64,000 bases of DNA, from the NCBI GenBank assembly GCA_947498325.1, contig CANMKE010000028.1:1-64000 (forward strand), in the 5' to 3' direction. Position 1 is the first letter of the stretch. Each line of letters starts with the position of its first letter. Source of the DNA: an uncultured Persicobacter sp. (lineage in GTDB: Bacteria > Bacteroidota > Bacteroidia > Cytophagales > Cyclobacteriaceae). The notes beneath the pieces are model-generated. The model saw only the letters and a program-made list of their open reading frames with translations, ran no database searches and had not been told where the DNA came from. A program made the translations under genes and the position numbers. Shown here piece by piece: positions 43,173 through 52,206 of the stretch.

Positions 43173-44540
43173 ATGCGATTTTCTTTTTTAGTCTTCTTCC
43201 TTCTCTTTTTTGCATGGGCATGCCTGCCTAAAGAAGAACAATTGTCTACCGACCCGATACTGAAACTGGCCTTTTCAACAGATACCCTTCAGTTCGATAC
43301 CCTTATCAGTGGACAAAAAAGTACCTTTGAGCAACTTCAGGTTTATAATCGCGCAGAGAAAGCCATTGAAATCACCCAAATACGGCTCGCAGGCGGAGAC
43401 AACTCCCCCTATCAGGTGATCATCAACGGCAACGAAACCACCACAGAAAATAACATCAGGCTATTGGGCAAAGATTCCTTGCTGATCATCGTTCAGTATC
43501 ATGCTCAGGCCACCAATGAAAACGCCCCCGTTGCCATGCCCGACAGCTTAATCTTCCTGACCAACGGCAACGAACAAGAGGTGAAATGCCAGGCGGCAAC
43601 ACAGGATGTTTATCGTTTTGGCAAGCACACCATCCTTCAGGATACGACCTTAAAAGCCGACCGACCTTTTCTACTGACCGATACACTGACCGTAGCACCT
43701 GCCGTAAACCTTACCATTGAAGCAGGCGCCACTTTTCTTGCTCAACAAGCCGCAGCAGTCAATATATTTGGCAGCTTGCAGGCTCAGGGAACAAATGAAC
43801 AGCCCATCGTTTTCAGAAATGAAAAACTGACCGTTGAAGCGCCCTCGCAGTGGCCTGGGATTCACATTAACAGCCCTACGGGTGAAATAAATCTGCAGTT
43901 TACCGAAGTCAGAAATGCACAAAACAGTCTTTGTATTCAAAACAGCACCATGCCTGTGATGCTAAAAAACTGTCAGCTGATCAATCAGGGGGGATACGGC
44001 CTACTGATCAACCAGGCGGAAATTCATGCCGAAAACAGCATCTTCTCCAAGAGTGGAAAAGCCATGATTTGCAGCTATGGTGGTGCACATTTTTATGGAA
44101 ATCACCTGACCATCAACGGCATTGGAAGTAGCCTGTTGCGCCGCGACCCACTCATTAAGGTACAGCCCGAAGCTCCCGAAACGAACAGCAAAGTGCAGGC
44201 AAATGCTCCTCACTTTGAACTGATCAACAGTATAGTCTGGGGTGCTAATCAGGAAGAAATCTCAATTGAAGGAACTGACTCTCCGGCAGAGATCATCTTC
44301 TCTTTACTGAAAACCCAGCAGGATTTCGGAAACACGAACTTATATAATAACTATTTCAGCAGTGACCTTTTTCAGAATATTGAAGAGGATAATTACAAGC
44401 TGAAAGAAGATAGCCCTCAGATCGATCAGGCAACACCTACTGCCGTAAAAAAAGATTTCCTTGATCGAACACGAGATGAAAAACCCGATATCGGTGCCTT
44501 TGAGTTTATAGCCGAAGAAGACCTTACACCTACGGAGTAA
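43173..44540 (+). CDS. lipoprotein with right-handed parallel beta-helix
   Basis: A protein of 455 residues from ATG 43173. The lipoprotein signal ends in lipobox AWAC (Cys17). Residues about 40-180 form a beta-sandwich; about 190-400 show the short repeats and stacked Asn/Gly turns of a right-handed parallel beta-helix ('LTIEAGATFLAQQAAAVNIFGSLQAQG' layout). The C-terminal DKPDIGAFEF-type motif is common in extracellular beta-helix proteins. Likely surface-exposed polysaccharide or matrix binding. A GTG frame start at 43116 is not used. Confidence 0.8.
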   Translation: MRFSFLVFFLLFFAWACLPKEEQLSTDPILKLAFSTDTLQFDTLISGQKSTFEQLQVYNRAEKAIEITQIRLAGGDNSPYQVIINGNETTTENNIRLLGKDSLLIIVQYHAQATNENAPVAMPDSLIFLTNGNEQEVKCQAATQDVYRFGKHTILQDTTLKADRPFLLTDTLTVAPAVNLTIEAGATFLAQQAAAVNIFGSLQAQGTNEQPIVFRNEKLTVEAPSQWPGIHINSPTGEINLQFTEVRNAQNSLCIQNSTMPVMLKNCQLINQGGYGLLINQAEIHAENSIFSKSGKAMICSYGGAHFYGNHLTINGIGSSLLRRDPLIKVQPEAPETNSKVQANAPHFELINSIVWGANQEEISIEGTDSPAEIIFSLLKTQQDFGNTNLYNNYFSSDLFQNIEEDNYKLKEDSPQIDQATPTAVKKDFLDRTRDEKPDIGAFEFIAEEDLTPTE

Positions 44541-44765
44541 TCCATCCACCGTCATCCACGTAAATACGCACAAATACATCCTTGATTTTGGAAACTCAAC
44601 AACCCAAAAAAAGTGGGATGCTGTAAAAAAAACAGACAAAAACAGCCCCTCAATACAGCAGCCATTACTTTTGATGATCACTTAAAATTTCATCACTTAC
44701 ATGTTGTACACCGAAAGGAGTTTCCTCAATTTTGTTAATAATCATCGCTTAGCCATTGATTTAAT

Positions 44766-44794
44766 TTGATTCAATGATAATTAAATTATATTTG
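44766..44794 (+). promoter_or_regulatory. promoter of the ECF sigma gene, placed for a leaderless mRNA
   Basis: TTG (44766-44768), 18 bases, TATATTTG (44787-44794). The gene's ATG begins 8 bases later, so the leader would be only a few bases. Confidence 0.55.
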
Positions 44795-44802
44795 TGATTA
44801 CA

Positions 44803-45399
44803 ATGGAACTGACACAAAGCATTAACACCTATAGACCTCTTCTTTTTAAGATTGCTTTTGAAATACTTGACAATCTGAAAGATGCGGAAGACATCGTTCA
44901 AGAAACCCTCATTAAGTGGACCAGCATGGACCGCACCAAGGTAGCCAACCCTAAGGCGTACCTTGTGAGGGCAGTTACCAACGCCTGTCTGAATTTCAAG
45001 AAACAATGGAGGCACCGCATGGAGTGCCCATGGTCAATGGACATATCAGAGTTTCTTCCCTCTACCAAAGAGGTCGAAGAATTTAAGACTGATATTGACC
45101 ACCAGTTGCGCTCGGCCTACAAAACAATGGTGAAAAAACTCAACCCTTTGGAACGAGGCACCTATCTGTTGCGCGAGGTATTTAACTTGGATTATCCCGA
45201 AATTTCTGAAATCTTCGAAAAAAAGAAAGATCATTGCCGCCAACTGGTTTCAAGGGCCAAACAACGCCTTGAGGATCAAAAAGAACGCTTCAATGTAGAA
45301 ACACAGCAGGTAAAAAAAGGCTACGAACACTTTCTGAAAGCAAGTAGAGAGGGAAATTTGGACGATTTCATCAACTTCTTGAAAGAAGACACAAAATAA
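44803..45399 (+). CDS. ECF-family RNA polymerase sigma factor
   Basis: A protein of 198 residues. Sigma-70 region 2 (about 12-75; 'FKIAFEILDNLKDAEDIVQE') and region 4 (about 100-165; YLLREVFNLDYPEISEIF) are clear. The C-terminal tail (about 165-198, KASREGNLDDFINFLKED) resembles the SnoaL-like or SigJ-type extension. No anti-sigma gene is adjacent. ATG 44803 follows GTG at 44794, which is less likely. The gene lies 32 bases before the desaturase gene and may be co-transcribed with it. Confidence 0.9.
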   Translation: MELTQSINTYRPLLFKIAFEILDNLKDAEDIVQETLIKWTSMDRTKVANPKAYLVRAVTNACLNFKKQWRHRMECPWSMDISEFLPSTKEVEEFKTDIDHQLRSAYKTMVKKLNPLERGTYLLREVFNLDYPEISEIFEKKKDHCRQLVSRAKQRLEDQKERFNVETQQVKKGYEHFLKASREGNLDDFINFLKEDTK

Positions 45400-45431
45400 T
45401 TTCTTTTAATTGTCACAAACAGAGGTGATGA

Positions 45432-46211
45432 TTGTCATATAAGCAAAAGCTTTTATTGACTCTTTATTACCTCCGTATGGCAGTTATTCTTTTCTTTATC
45501 TTTACCTGGTATTTCTCCCTGTTTTTCCAGACCTTCTTTCTGCACAGATATGCAGCTCATAAAACATTCTCCATGTCGAAAAAAACCGAAAAGGTCTTTT
45601 TTATCCTGACATGGATTGGGCAAGGCTCAAGTTACCTGAGCCCCTATGCTTATGGCGTATTGCACCGCATGCACCATGCTTTTGCAGATACCGAAAAAGA
45701 CCCACATTCCCCGATTTACGACAAGAACCTTTTTTATATGATGTTCCGCACCAAGAAAATCTTCACCGATATTCTTTACAGCAGAACCGAAGTAGAAAAA
45801 AGATTTACCCGTGGTGTACCCGAATGGAAAAGTTTTGATCTATTCGCTTCAAGCTGGGTTTCAAGAATCGGCTGGGGTTTGGTATATGTTGCCTTTTACG
45901 TTGCCTTTGCCGATCATATCCTTTTGTGGCTATTGCTGCCAGTACAATTTCTTCTTGCTCCTGTTCATGGGGTCATTATCAACTGGTTTGCACACAAATA
46001 CGGGTACCGTAACTTTGATGTGTCGGATACCTCCAAGAACCTTTTGCCAGTAGATTTTCTGATGATGGGCGAATCTTACCATAACAATCACCACTCTATG
46101 GGGCATCGCCCGAACTTTGGTGTAAAGTGGTGGGAGATCGACCCCACCTATCTTATCATTAAGATCCTGAATACTGTTGGAATAATTAAATTAAGAAAAG
46201 TTAAAAGTTAA
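45432..46211 (+). CDS. acyl-CoA/acyl-lipid desaturase
   Basis: A protein of 259 residues, membrane-bound fatty-acid desaturase type. The three histidine boxes are present: HRYAAH (His38-His43), HRMHH (78-82) and HNNHHSMGH (about 218-226). Four membrane segments. It introduces double bonds to keep membrane lipids fluid. The start is TTG 45432 with AGAGGTG upstream; an internal ATG at 45477 would remove 15 residues but keep all boxes. Terminated at 46221. Confidence 0.9.
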   Translation: MSYKQKLLLTLYYLRMAVILFFIFTWYFSLFFQTFFLHRYAAHKTFSMSKKTEKVFFILTWIGQGSSYLSPYAYGVLHRMHHAFADTEKDPHSPIYDKNLFYMMFRTKKIFTDILYSRTEVEKRFTRGVPEWKSFDLFASSWVSRIGWGLVYVAFYVAFADHILLWLLLPVQFLLAPVHGVIINWFAHKYGYRNFDVSDTSKNLLPVDFLMMGESYHNNHHSMGHRPNFGVKWWEIDPTYLIIKILNTVGIIKLRKVKS

Positions 46212-46220
46212 TAAAGATCT

Positions 46221-46250
46221 GCCTCAAGCTGTGCTTGGGGCTTTATTTTG
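46221..46250 (+). terminator. terminator of the desaturase gene
   Basis: Stem GCCTCAAGC/GCTTGGGGC (one G-T pair) and TTTATTTTG tail. Confidence 0.75.
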
Positions 46251-46258
46251 TCCTCTCT

Positions 46259-46289
46259 TTGGACTTTCGGGTTCATGCACCTACCTTTG
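46259..46289 (+). promoter_or_regulatory. promoter of the RluD-family gene
   Basis: TTG (46259-46261), 20 bases, TACCTTTG (46282-46289), then C. An exact phylum promoter with a leader of about 13-15 bases to ATG 46308. Confidence 0.8.
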
Positions 46290-46307
46290 CGGTTGAAATT
46301 CAAGCTT

Positions 46308-47345
46308 ATGAGTGAAGAAAAAAATGATTTTTTCGATGAAGAAATCAATGAGTTATATGAACATCATCGTATCGTAGCAGATCCCAAACAAGCCATTATC
46401 CGCCTGGATAAATTCTTGATGGACAAGCTGCCCAATGCGAGCCGTAGTAAGATTCAGAAGGGAATCAAAGATGGTTTCATCACCGTCAATGATAAAACCG
46501 TAAAGCCCAACCACAAATTACACCCTGAGGATGTAGTGGTCATGGCCATGCCAGAGCCGCCACGCGATACCGATGTGGTGCCTGAGGACATCCCCCTAAA
46601 TATTGTATATGAAGACGACCATTTGTTGGTTGTGAACAAGGAAGCGGGGATGGTAGTACACCCAGCGCACCAGAACTGGTCTGGCACCTTGGTGAATGCC
46701 CTTGCATACCACTTTAAAAACCTGCCAGAAATGGAAGGTAACACAGGACGCCCAGGCTTGGTTCACCGTATTGATAAAGACACCAGTGGTTTGTTGGTGA
46801 TTGCCAAAACGGAGCAGGCAATGTCGGGACTGGCCCGCCAGTTTTTTGACCACAGCATTGAGCGTACCTACAATGCTTTAGTTTGGGGAGAGCCCAAAGA
46901 GCAGGAAGGGACCATCAATGTAAACATTGGCCGATCTTTGAAAGATCGTCGGGTTGTTGATGCTTTCCCTGAAGGGGATTTCGGTCGCGTAGCCATCACC
47001 CACTATAAAGTAATCAAGCCATTGCGCTATGTAACCATGATTCAGTGTAACCTTGAAACAGGGCGTACACATCAGATTCGTGCACATATGAAATACCTTG
47101 GCCACCCACTTTTCAGTGATGCCATGTACGGAGGAAATAAAATACTGAAAGGTACCTCATTCTCAAAGTACAAGCAGTTTGTTGATAATTGTTTCAAGAT
47201 TATGCCTCGGCAGGCTTTGCATGCCAAGTCGCTTGGTTTTGAGCACCCGATCAGTAAAGAATGGATGCAGTTTGAGTGCGAACTTCCTGAGGATTTCACT
47301 AATGTGCTGGCCAAATGGGATCAATACGTTACTCATAACGACTAA
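46308..47345 (+). CDS. RluD-family 23S rRNA pseudouridine synthase
   Basis: A protein of 345 residues. An S4 domain (about 28-95) precedes the pseudouridine synthase domain with catalytic Asp156 in HRIDKDTSG. RluA/RluD family enzymes modify helix 69 of 23S rRNA; which sites cannot be read here. ATG 46308 is preferred over 46248 because the promoter -7 element lies between them. Confidence 0.93.
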   Translation: MSEEKNDFFDEEINELYEHHRIVADPKQAIIRLDKFLMDKLPNASRSKIQKGIKDGFITVNDKTVKPNHKLHPEDVVVMAMPEPPRDTDVVPEDIPLNIVYEDDHLLVVNKEAGMVVHPAHQNWSGTLVNALAYHFKNLPEMEGNTGRPGLVHRIDKDTSGLLVIAKTEQAMSGLARQFFDHSIERTYNALVWGEPKEQEGTINVNIGRSLKDRRVVDAFPEGDFGRVAITHYKVIKPLRYVTMIQCNLETGRTHQIRAHMKYLGHPLFSDAMYGGNKILKGTSFSKYKQFVDNCFKIMPRQALHAKSLGFEHPISKEWMQFECELPEDFTNVLAKWDQYVTHND

Positions 47346-47355
47346 AAAAAATTAA

Positions 47356-47385
47356 AAAAGCGGACTTCATGTTCCGCTTTTTTTA
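47356..47385 (+). terminator. terminator of the RluD-family gene
   Basis: Stem AAAAGCGGA/TCCGCTTTT and T-run. Confidence 0.85.
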
Positions 47386-47496
47386 TGCCCTGTGCTGTCG
47401 GCATAAAAACGGAAATGCTATTTTTCAATAAAATTGATAAATTGGCTTTTCGTACATTTCTGTCCTTTCAGGGACTCACTTCTATCCTCAAAAAAG

Positions 47497-48243
47497 ATGA
47501 AAAAGAAAATTGCCTTTATCACAGGAGCTACCTCAGGTATTGGGAAAGCCACTGCCGAAGCTTTAGCCCCACACTACAACCTGATTCTGTGTGGCCGCCG
47601 TGAAGAGCGACTGACTGAACTCGCCAATACCCTCGATACCGATACCTACCCGCTACTGTTTGATGTCAGAGAACTGGAAAAGGTGGAGCAATGTATTCAT
47701 AGTCTTCCTGAAGAATGGAAGGCCATCGATCTGCTGATCAACAATGCAGGTAATGCCCATGGTCTGGACTTGATTCATCAGGGAAGTATTCTCGATTTTG
47801 ATGCCATGATCGACATCAATGTAAAAGGCTTGCTTTATGTCTCGCGCACGATTGTCCCGATGATGGTCGAACGAAAAACAGGGCATATCATCAATATCAG
47901 CTCTATTGCAGGAAAAGAGGTCTACCCTAACGGAGGCGTTTACTGTGCCTCAAAACATGCTGTTACGGCCCTGAGTGATGGCTTGCGTATGGAATTGAAC
48001 CCTTTCAATATCAAGGTCAGTAATGTATGCCCTGGCGCAGTGGATACAGAGTTCAGTGCTGTAAGGTTCAAAGGGGATGTAGAACGTGCAAGCAAAGTGT
48101 ATGAGGGCTACGAGCCACTGTATGCCAAAGATATTGCCGACATTATCGCATTCATGGTGTTGCGCCCTGAGCATGTCAATATCAGTGATATTACCATTCT
48201 CCCGAAAGCACAAGGTTCGGCTACAATTTTCAACAAAAAATAA
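47497..48243 (+). CDS. NADP-dependent short-chain dehydrogenase (YdfG-like)
   Basis: A protein of 248 residues. TGATSGIGKATA at about 9-20, NNAGNAHG, NISSIAGKE and YCASKHA (Tyr-x3-Lys) are typical; length and pattern fit the YdfG-like 3-hydroxy-acid/serine dehydrogenases. ATG 47497 is chosen; the frame from 47434 would add 21 residues before the Rossmann fold. The YfcE gene follows after 6 bases. Confidence 0.9.
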   Translation: MKKKIAFITGATSGIGKATAEALAPHYNLILCGRREERLTELANTLDTDTYPLLFDVRELEKVEQCIHSLPEEWKAIDLLINNAGNAHGLDLIHQGSILDFDAMIDINVKGLLYVSRTIVPMMVERKTGHIINISSIAGKEVYPNGGVYCASKHAVTALSDGLRMELNPFNIKVSNVCPGAVDTEFSAVRFKGDVERASKVYEGYEPLYAKDIADIIAFMVLRPEHVNISDITILPKAQGSATIFNKK

Positions 48244-48249
48244 ACAGAG

Positions 48250-48795
48250 ATGAAGGTCATTTTTATTTCGGATGTCCACGGGTCGATGATGGCCATAAAA
48301 AAAGCCCTGAAGGCGGTGGAACAAGAAAAAGCAGATCAGATTGTACTGGTTGGGGACTTGATGTATCACGGCCCTCGGAACCCACTACCTGAAGAATATG
48401 CCCCTGCAGATGTTGCCCAATTACTGAATACATATAAAAATAAAATCATTGCCGTACGCGGAAATTGCGACAGCGAAGTGGACCAGATGCTACTGGATTT
48501 TCCAATGATGGCGGATTACACTGTTCTGCAAACAGAAGGGCAATATTTCTACATTACACATGGGCACCTCCATACACCTATGGACCCTCCAGCCTTGCCC
48601 AAAAAGGCGATTTTTGTTTCTGGCCATACCCACCTGCCAGTAGCCGAAAAAGAAGGCGACTTATTTTTCTTCAATCCAGGTTCCGTAGCACTCCCAAAAG
48701 GTGGCTTTCAAGCAAGTTATGGTGTATTTGAGGGCAATACCTTAACGGTAAAAGACTTTAACGGAGAAACTATAAAAAGCACAACATTAGATTAA
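48250..48795 (+). CDS. yfcE: YfcE-type metallophosphodiesterase
   Basis: A protein of 181 residues. Calcineurin-like metal motifs: ISDVHG, GDLMYHG, VRGNCDSE, THGH and SGHTHLP. YfcE/MJ0936 enzymes hydrolyse phosphodiesters such as bis-pNPP, biological substrate unknown. Starts 6 bases after the SDR gene and is probably co-transcribed. Confidence 0.92.
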   Translation: MKVIFISDVHGSMMAIKKALKAVEQEKADQIVLVGDLMYHGPRNPLPEEYAPADVAQLLNTYKNKIIAVRGNCDSEVDQMLLDFPMMADYTVLQTEGQYFYITHGHLHTPMDPPALPKKAIFVSGHTHLPVAEKEGDLFFFNPGSVALPKGGFQASYGVFEGNTLTVKDFNGETIKSTTLD

Positions 48796-49130
48796 CATAG
48801 TCTAAAAACATTACGTAACCATTTGCTTTCAATGCACACAATCCATCGCCGAAGGCAACCCATTTATAAGCAATAAACACTTGTAAATTATGGGGTTTAT
48901 ATTTTTAAGGCAAAAAGGCTCATTTCAAATAGTGTAAATACAACCAAAAATAGTCCCTTTTTGTACAAGTGAGTGAAAAAGCCGTAAAAAATCAAAAAAT
49001 AATTGTAATTATATAAAAAATTACCTTTCTTTATTATAGTCAATATAGGTTAATTTCCTTCTTTAATACGGAGGACAAATGGGATTATGGATAGGGCTAC
49101 ACTTAATTGTTGTAGCCCTTTTTTGTTTTG
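48796..49130. other. intergenic stretch between yfcE and the OstA-like gene
   Basis: These 335 bases are AT-rich. At 49072-49081 GGAGGA precedes an ATG opening a 36-codon hydrophobic frame (M-G-L-W-I-G-L-H-L...), and the hairpin at 49093-49125 is laid over its first codons. I cannot decide whether it is a small membrane peptide, a leader peptide, or chance. A TACCTTTC at 49022 is near the promoter consensus. Confidence 0.4.
49093..49125 (+). terminator. isolated terminator-like hairpin downstream of yfcE
   Basis: Stem AGGGCTACA/TGTAGCCCT with T-run. It lies about 300 bases after the yfcE stop codon and ends near the 3' end of the convergent OstA-like gene. Confidence 0.8.
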
Positions 49131-50735
49131 TTATTCATTCAAAGCGGGTGCGTCTGTCGCCTCTTTTAGAATTGGCGCAGGGGTACTGATAACGGCAGTA
49201 GAATCAGCAGGCTGCACGCCTCTCGGCGCCAGGACATCCTCGAGGGTAGGGCGGTCACTTTTCCGCCAGTTAAGCCCTTTAAGTACTTTGAGCTCATCCG
49301 TAATTTCATGAGGAGGGTAGAAAGTTGCTTCAGGCTTAACATAAAAGCGGACTTCCGAAGGTTGAGTCCCTTCAAAAAAGATCTTCATATTACTGCACAG
49401 AATCCGGTTGAGTCCCTGCAAGCTGTTGTCTTGCTTCAGGGCAAAGTAAAGTGACTCACTGTTACCATTCACATCAACTTCCTCAATGCTTTTGCCTTTA
49501 AAATGAGCCACCATTTCACGCCCCTTAATCTGATTAAAATTACCCACAGTATCTTCCATAATAATGAAGGCATTCCGTTGGAGGAACATTTTATCCAAAG
49601 AACCTTTTCCTAATTTCAATGAAATGGAATCCGCTTCAATCTGGTTTCGCTGCGCCCACAGCAATGGATCATCGTAAAGGTAAATCAGTGAATCATTCAT
49701 ATTATAAGCCATAGAGTCAGCGATTCCCTGCAAATCAGATTTCCATATCTTTACATCATGGAAGGCCAACATCTTATTTTCATTTTCCTGTTTGTTATCA
49801 ACAGCAATCAGCGTATCTGCTGAAAGATAGAAAGTGTCAACCTCCATAATTTTTTTCATCACTGGGCTTCCCCAAATTTTGGTATAGCCACGCGATTTGT
49901 CGTAATAAGCCTCCTGACCGGTAATTTCCACACTGTCCTTTTTCGACAGCATATATACGTTGCCAATCACCTTATACAGGTTCTCCGCTTTATTATAAAC
50001 CATATCGTCCCCCTTCACCCGGTAGGCGTCGGTTTCAATCACCCCAGAATAAACTTGCGATTCCTGACTGCTGGCGTCGTAAATCATGCCATGGGGAGTA
50101 TCAAGGGTAGAGCCATCGCTACGGGTACTTTTGGTGTAGCCAAAGGTGGTGGCTTCCTTGGTAACTGTGTTATAAATCAGGGAATCGGTTTCGAGCGTAT
50201 ATTCAGGGTTCACCAGTTTTACCTCCCCCGAAAAGACCATCTTCTTTTGGTTTGGGTAGTAAGTCCCCTGAGTTGACGTCAGGGTATTTTCACCATCAAT
50301 AATTTTTCCAGAGTTAAAATAGTGGGCAGATTTGCTGGTGGTGTTATAATCCAGAAAATCAGTGTACAGCGTCATGTTGCCATCACTGTAAACCACATCC
50401 TCACGCAGCTTGGCCATCCGCTCGGTGGTTCGGTAAACCAGCTTCCGTGAGGTAATATTTATCGAGTCATTCTCAACAATACGTACCTTTCCGTAGCACT
50501 CCATCTCGCCCTTCCTGCGGTAATAGTAAGCAGAATCGGCATAAATCTGTGCATTACGTTTTTTGAAACTGAAAACCACATCACCAATCAATTTCTGATA
50601 GCGCACAGATCCTCGCCGACCGTTAACCAAATCCTTGGCGTCGTAGTTTACTTTCTCTTTTTTATTTTGAGCCTGCACCTGACCCATGCTCATCATAACA
50701 AGCACACAAGCGAATAAAGCGATGATTTTACGCAT
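49131..50735 (-). CDS. OstA/LptA-like protein
   Basis: A protein of 534 residues from ATG 50735. A signal peptide (about 1-25) is followed by three to four LptA/OstA_N-like beta domains ('YQKLIGDVVFSFKKRNAQIYADSAYYYR', repeated loosely at about 150-200, 240-280). OstA-like proteins carry or insert lipopolysaccharide through the periplasm. This is a large soluble version lacking the LptD barrel. The C-terminus is Pro/Ala-rich. TTG 50744 precedes the ATG and is not used. Confidence 0.85.
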   Translation of the reverse strand: MRKIIALFACVLVMMSMGQVQAQNKKEKVNYDAKDLVNGRRGSVRYQKLIGDVVFSFKKRNAQIYADSAYYYRRKGEMECYGKVRIVENDSINITSRKLVYRTTERMAKLREDVVYSDGNMTLYTDFLDYNTTSKSAHYFNSGKIIDGENTLTSTQGTYYPNQKKMVFSGEVKLVNPEYTLETDSLIYNTVTKEATTFGYTKSTRSDGSTLDTPHGMIYDASSQESQVYSGVIETDAYRVKGDDMVYNKAENLYKVIGNVYMLSKKDSVEITGQEAYYDKSRGYTKIWGSPVMKKIMEVDTFYLSADTLIAVDNKQENENKMLAFHDVKIWKSDLQGIADSMAYNMNDSLIYLYDDPLLWAQRNQIEADSISLKLGKGSLDKMFLQRNAFIIMEDTVGNFNQIKGREMVAHFKGKSIEEVDVNGNSESLYFALKQDNSLQGLNRILCSNMKIFFEGTQPSEVRFYVKPEATFYPPHEITDELKVLKGLNWRKSDRPTLEDVLAPRGVQPADSTAVISTPAPILKEATDAPALNE

Positions 50736-50818
50736 CTGTATCAATTAGTAATTAAAGCCTAATAAGAAGAAGGACGTGATTTGGCGGTAAAAAACAGGCA
50801 AATGCCACAATCCTCTTG

Positions 50819-50826
50819 TAATTTTG
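50819..50826 (+). promoter_or_regulatory. -7 promoter element of tilS
   Basis: TAATTTTG (TAnnTTTG) lies 51 bases before ATG 50878. -33 TTG not at the usual distance. Confidence 0.4.
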
Positions 50827-50877
50827 GTAAATTCCACCAAATTTAATAAATCCATCCGCTATTCCGCCAATAATCCC

Positions 50878-52206
50878 ATGATCCTTAATGCGTTTTTAGC
50901 ACAATTAAAAGCCAAGGGGCTTTACAGCCCAGAAAAGCCCTATCTGTTGGCTGTCAGTGGTGGGCTTGATTCCATGGTATTGCTCCATTTATTTTGCCAG
51001 CACCACTTACCTGTCGCCATTGCGCACTGTAATTTTCAACTTAGAGGAACCGCCTCCGAACTCGATGAATTACTGGTCAGGAAAACGGCTGAACAACTGC
51101 AAATACCCTTGCATTGTACCACATGGGATACCCGCTCGGAGGCTCAAAAACAGGGAGGATCCATTGAAATGGTGGCCAGAACTTTACGTTATCAGTTCTT
51201 CGAGAATTTGGTAAACACCCACCAGTACGCTTATGTCGCTACGGCACACCACCTCAACGACCAGCTCGAAACCTTTCTGTTCAATACAGCCAAAGGTTGC
51301 GGAATGGCAGGCATTAAAGGCATGCAAACCCAAAGAGGGCAGCTGATTCGCCCTTTGCTGGATTTCAGCAGAAAACAATTGCAAGATTATGCCGATTTGC
51401 ATCAAATAGCGTACAGGGAAGACGAAAGTAACCTGGAGGTGAAATATCAGCGCAACAGAATACGACATCATATCATTCCTGAACTTAAACACATTAACCC
51501 TGAGCTTGAAAAGACTTTCGCTGCGACACAGTACCGAATTTCCGAAGCTCACAAACAGTTATTGCAATGGGCTGAAGAGCTCAAGGTCAAGGCATGGAAA
51601 CAGCAAGCAAAGCAGATTTGGATGGACAAGGGTATAATTGCTGAACAAGCCTCCCCAATTTTGTTATTAGAATACTGGCTTCGCCCGATGGGTTTTTCCT
51701 TTGCCGTTATTGAACAAATTGCGCAACACCTGAAAAGCCCTGCCGGAAAACAATTTGAAGGTAAAAATGGCCGACTGTTTACCGACAGGCACCATTTGAT
51801 TTATCAGGAACAACAGCAGGATTTACGCACCATCGAGGTCAAAATTGACGATCAGTCTTTGGTCAGCCAAGATTTTAAATTATCTTTTGAAAAGATGGCC
51901 AAAAATGATTATCAATTAGAAAGAGTTCCCGACATTGGGGCTTTCGACCTTGATAAAATTGAATTTCCACTGAAACTTCGCCCCTGGCAACTCGGCGATA
52001 AGTTTCAGCCGTTGGGAATGAGAGGCAAAAAGAAAATCAGTGATTTTCTGATCGATCAAAAAGTTCCCTTGCCGCTAAAAGAGCGCTGCATGGTGCTCGA
52101 AAGCAATGGGAAAATTATCTGGGTTGTTGGCTATCGCCCCGACGACCGATTTAAAATCACCGATTCAACAACTAATATTTGGCGTGTACAAAAACAATCT
52201 TTATGA
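50878..52206 (+). CDS. tilS: tRNA(Ile)-lysidine synthase
   Basis: A protein of 442 residues. The PP-loop SGGLDSM (27-33) binds ATP; the C-terminal TilS domain (about 360-440, LRPWQLGDKFQPLGMRGKKKISD) is complete. It modifies C34 of tRNA-Ile(CAU) to lysidine so it reads AUA. ATG 50878 is preferred over the TTG frame at 50824. The next gene overlaps: its ATG shares bases with this TGA. Confidence 0.95.
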   Translation: MILNAFLAQLKAKGLYSPEKPYLLAVSGGLDSMVLLHLFCQHHLPVAIAHCNFQLRGTASELDELLVRKTAEQLQIPLHCTTWDTRSEAQKQGGSIEMVARTLRYQFFENLVNTHQYAYVATAHHLNDQLETFLFNTAKGCGMAGIKGMQTQRGQLIRPLLDFSRKQLQDYADLHQIAYREDESNLEVKYQRNRIRHHIIPELKHINPELEKTFAATQYRISEAHKQLLQWAEELKVKAWKQQAKQIWMDKGIIAEQASPILLLEYWLRPMGFSFAVIEQIAQHLKSPAGKQFEGKNGRLFTDRHHLIYQEQQQDLRTIEVKIDDQSLVSQDFKLSFEKMAKNDYQLERVPDIGAFDLDKIEFPLKLRPWQLGDKFQPLGMRGKKKISDFLIDQKVPLPLKERCMVLESNGKIIWVVGYRPDDRFKITDSTTNIWRVQKQSL

